A stretch of 64,000 nt of DNA from JBHIKY01 sp042139015 (lineage in GTDB: Bacteria; Bacillota; Bacilli; Bacillales; Marinococcaceae): contig NZ_JBHIKY010000003.1 of NCBI RefSeq assembly GCF_042139015.1, forward strand, positions 62,001 to 126,000, written 5' to 3'. Positions 62,075-64,000 of this stretch are shown in pieces. Every line of letters begins with the position of its first letter. Position 1 is the first letter of the stretch. The notes below the pieces were generated by a model, which saw only the letters and a program-made list of their open reading frames with translations, was not told where the DNA came from and searched no databases. The position numbers were made by a program, and so were the translations under genes.

Positions 62075-64000
62075 TCACCCTTCCGCTTTTAATTCCATGA
62101 CCATATCCCGAAGCTCAGCTGCCCGCTCAAAATGAAGATCCCTGGCTGCTTGCTTCATTTCTGCCTCAAGCTGGTCAATAACTTTTTGACGTTCCTTCTT
62201 GCTCATTCTATCTAATGCCGGCTTATCAAAGTCTTCGTTTTCATCTGAAGCAATGGTCGCCTGTATCAACTCAGGTATTGCTTTTTTAATCGTCTGCGGC
62301 GTGATGCCGTATTTATCGTTATGCTCCTTTTGTATGGTCCGGCGCCGCTTTGTTTCTTCGATTGCAATGTTCATCGATTTTGTAATCTTATCAGCATACA
62401 TAATAACATGACCGTTGGCATTCCGGGCCGCACGTCCCATCGTTTGAATGAGAGACCGCTCTGCCCGCAGAAAACCTTCCTTGTCTGCGTCCAGTATAGC
62501 AACCAGTGATACCTCCGGAATATCAAGGCCCTCCCGGAGCAGGTTAATGCCGACGAGCACATCGAATTCTCCGAGCCGGAGCTGGCGAATTATATCAATA
62601 CGTTCAAGTGTTTTTATATCAGAATGAAGATATTTGACGCGGATCCCTATTTCTTTTAAATAAGCCGTCAGATCCTCAGACATTTTTTTCGTGAGTGTAG
62701 TAATCAGTACCCGTTCTCCCCGTTCGCGCCGCTCATTGATTTCCCCGATCAGGTCATCAATCTGTCCTTCAATCGGACGGACGTCAATAGTGGGATCAAG
62801 CAGGCCAGTCGGGCGGATAATCTGCTCCACCATTTCAGGAGTGTGCTCAAGCTCATAAGGACCCGGAGTCGCAGATATGAACAATGCCTGGTGAACACGC
62901 TTTTCAAACTCTCCGAATTGAAGTGGCCGGTTATCCATTGCACTTGGCAGCCGGAAGCCGTGGTTTACGAGTACTTCCTTGCGGGCACGGTCTCCGTTAT
63001 ACATGCCGCGCACCTGCGGCAGGGTTACGTGTGATTCATCCACGACAAGAAGAAAATCCTCCGGAAAATAATCGATAAGTGTATAGGGCGAATCACCGGG
63101 GTTCCGGAAGGTCAGGTGCCGGGAATAGTTTTCGATTCCGGAACAGAAGCCCATTTCTTTCATCATTTCAATATCGTAATTGGTTCGCTGCTCAAGGCGC
63201 TGAGCTTCAAGCTCTTTGCCCTCCTCGCGAAACTTTTTCAGCTGGCCGGCAAGCTCTTTTTCAATGTTTTTAATGGCTCTGGTTAATTTTTCTTCTCTCG
63301 TTACGAAGTGAGAAGCTGGAAAAATGGCAATGTGCTTTCGTTCCCCGAGCACTTCTCCGGTAAGAGCGTCCACTTCGGTGATTCTATCGATTTCATCCCC
63401 AAAAAATTCCACGCGCATGCAATGTTCATCCCTGGAAGCCGGAAAAATTTCTACAACGTCCCCGCGCACCCGGAAAGTACCGCGCACGAAGTTAATATCA
63501 TTTCTTTCATATTGAATATCTACAAGCTCTCTCAGCAGCTGATCACGTTCCTTTTCCATACCTGAACGAAGCGAAAGAACTAGAGCCCGGTATTCATCCG
63601 GTGAGCCGAGTCCGTAAATACAGGAGACACTAGCCACAATGATGACATCACTGCGTTCAAACAGCGCACTTGTGGCAGAATGACGGAGTTTATCAATTTC
63701 ATCATTAATGCTGGCATCCTTTTCAATGAACATATCCGTCTGCGGGATATACGCTTCCGGCTGATAATAATCGTAATAGCTGACGAAATATTCAACGGCG
63801 TTATCTGGGAACAATTCCTTAAATTCATTGTAGAGCTGCCCGGCCAGGGTTTTGTTGTGGGCAATCACGAGGGTAGGTTTTTTTACTTCTTTAATAACGT
63901 TGGAAACGGTAAAGGTCTTCCCTGTGCCTGTGGCGCCGAGAAGCGTTTGGTATCGTTTTCCCGCTCTTAACCCCTCGGTCAGCTTTTGGATCGCTTTTGG
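62075..64000 (-). CDS. uvrB: Excinuclease ABC subunit B (N-terminus beyond window edge)
   Basis: The frame continues to the window edge and covers about 641 of roughly 660 residues. The Walker A loop GATGTGKTFT is at 63918-63947. The beta-hairpin region VSYYDYYQPEAYIP, helicase motif VDESHVTLPQ, motif VI QTMGRAARN and the C-terminal UVR domain (IDQLEAEMKQAARDLHFERAAELRD) are all present. It loads onto lesions with UvrA and recruits UvrC. Confidence 0.97.
   Translation of the reverse strand, partial: PKAIQKLTEGLRAGKRYQTLLGATGTGKTFTVSNVIKEVKKPTLVIAHNKTLAGQLYNEFKELFPDNAVEYFVSYYDYYQPEAYIPQTDMFIEKDASINDEIDKLRHSATSALFERSDVIIVASVSCIYGLGSPDEYRALVLSLRSGMEKERDQLLRELVDIQYERNDINFVRGTFRVRGDVVEIFPASRDEHCMRVEFFGDEIDRITEVDALTGEVLGERKHIAIFPASHFVTREEKLTRAIKNIEKELAGQLKKFREEGKELEAQRLEQRTNYDIEMMKEMGFCSGIENYSRHLTFRNPGDSPYTLIDYFPEDFLLVVDESHVTLPQVRGMYNGDRARKEVLVNHGFRLPSAMDNRPLQFGEFEKRVHQALFISATPGPYELEHTPEMVEQIIRPTGLLDPTIDVRPIEGQIDDLIGEINERRERGERVLITTLTKKMSEDLTAYLKEIGIRVKYLHSDIKTLERIDIIRQLRLGEFDVLVGINLLREGLDIPEVSLVAILDADKEGFLRAERSLIQTMGRAARNANGHVIMYADKITKSMNIAIEETKRRRTIQKEHNDKYGITPQTIKKAIPELIQATIASDENEDFDKPALDRMSKKERQKVIDQLEAEMKQAARDLHFERAAELRDMVMELKAEG

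Overview
The window comes from the chromosome of an endospore-forming member of the Bacillaceae. From about 22.8 kb to the right edge the gene order follows that of Bacillus subtilis closely: ssrA, smpB, rnr, est, secG, then the cggR-gap-pgk-tpiA-gpmI-eno glycolytic block, rpoN (sigL), clpP, crh-whiA-glmR-rapZ-yvcI, trxB, hisZGDBHAFI, yvoF-ppaX-yvoD-lgt-hprK, yvlBCD and uvrBA. yunB, crh, hprK and tmRNA support a spore-forming Firmicute. I cannot name the species.

The left third (about 1-21.9 kb) is an accessory region that looks like a spore-surface (exosporium or coat) locus. It holds uncharacterised coat-like genes (225-3882) and a complete-looking four-enzyme set for a diacetamido uronic acid nucleotide sugar: a dehydrogenase at 4408, an aminotransferase at 6467, an oxidoreductase at 7573 and an acetyltransferase at 8659. 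It also holds two glycosyltransferases (9393 and 19783), a nucleotide-sugar epimerase/dehydratase (20913) and three large collagen-like proteins of Gly-X-Thr triplets (11325, 14916, 16611). The collagen-like proteins share an N-terminal domain; the third ends in a seven-repeat YVTN beta-propeller. Several of these genes are preceded by sequences resembling SigK promoters (AC, 16-17 bp, CATANNNTA), which fits mother-cell expression late in sporulation. My reading is that the sugar genes build a decoration for the threonine-rich collagen-like filaments, in the way BclA is glycosylated in Bacillus cereus group spores. That link is inference.

Between the two parts lie an ArsR-type repressor with a VOC-family gene and the tmRNA gene, whose proteolysis tag reads (A)GKSNENLAVAA. 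The housekeeping part has legible regulatory sites: a tandem CggR operator before cggR, a cre-like site just after the rpoN promoter, a CtsR box at clpP, and many rho-independent terminators. Traces of mobile DNA are limited to two transposase remnants (19.4 kb and 43.6 kb), a dispersed repeat with one copy near 4.2 kb and one near 43.8 kb, and a 140-bp element with inverted ends near 36.8 kb. uvrB runs off the right edge and an aldo/keto reductase gene runs off the left edge.
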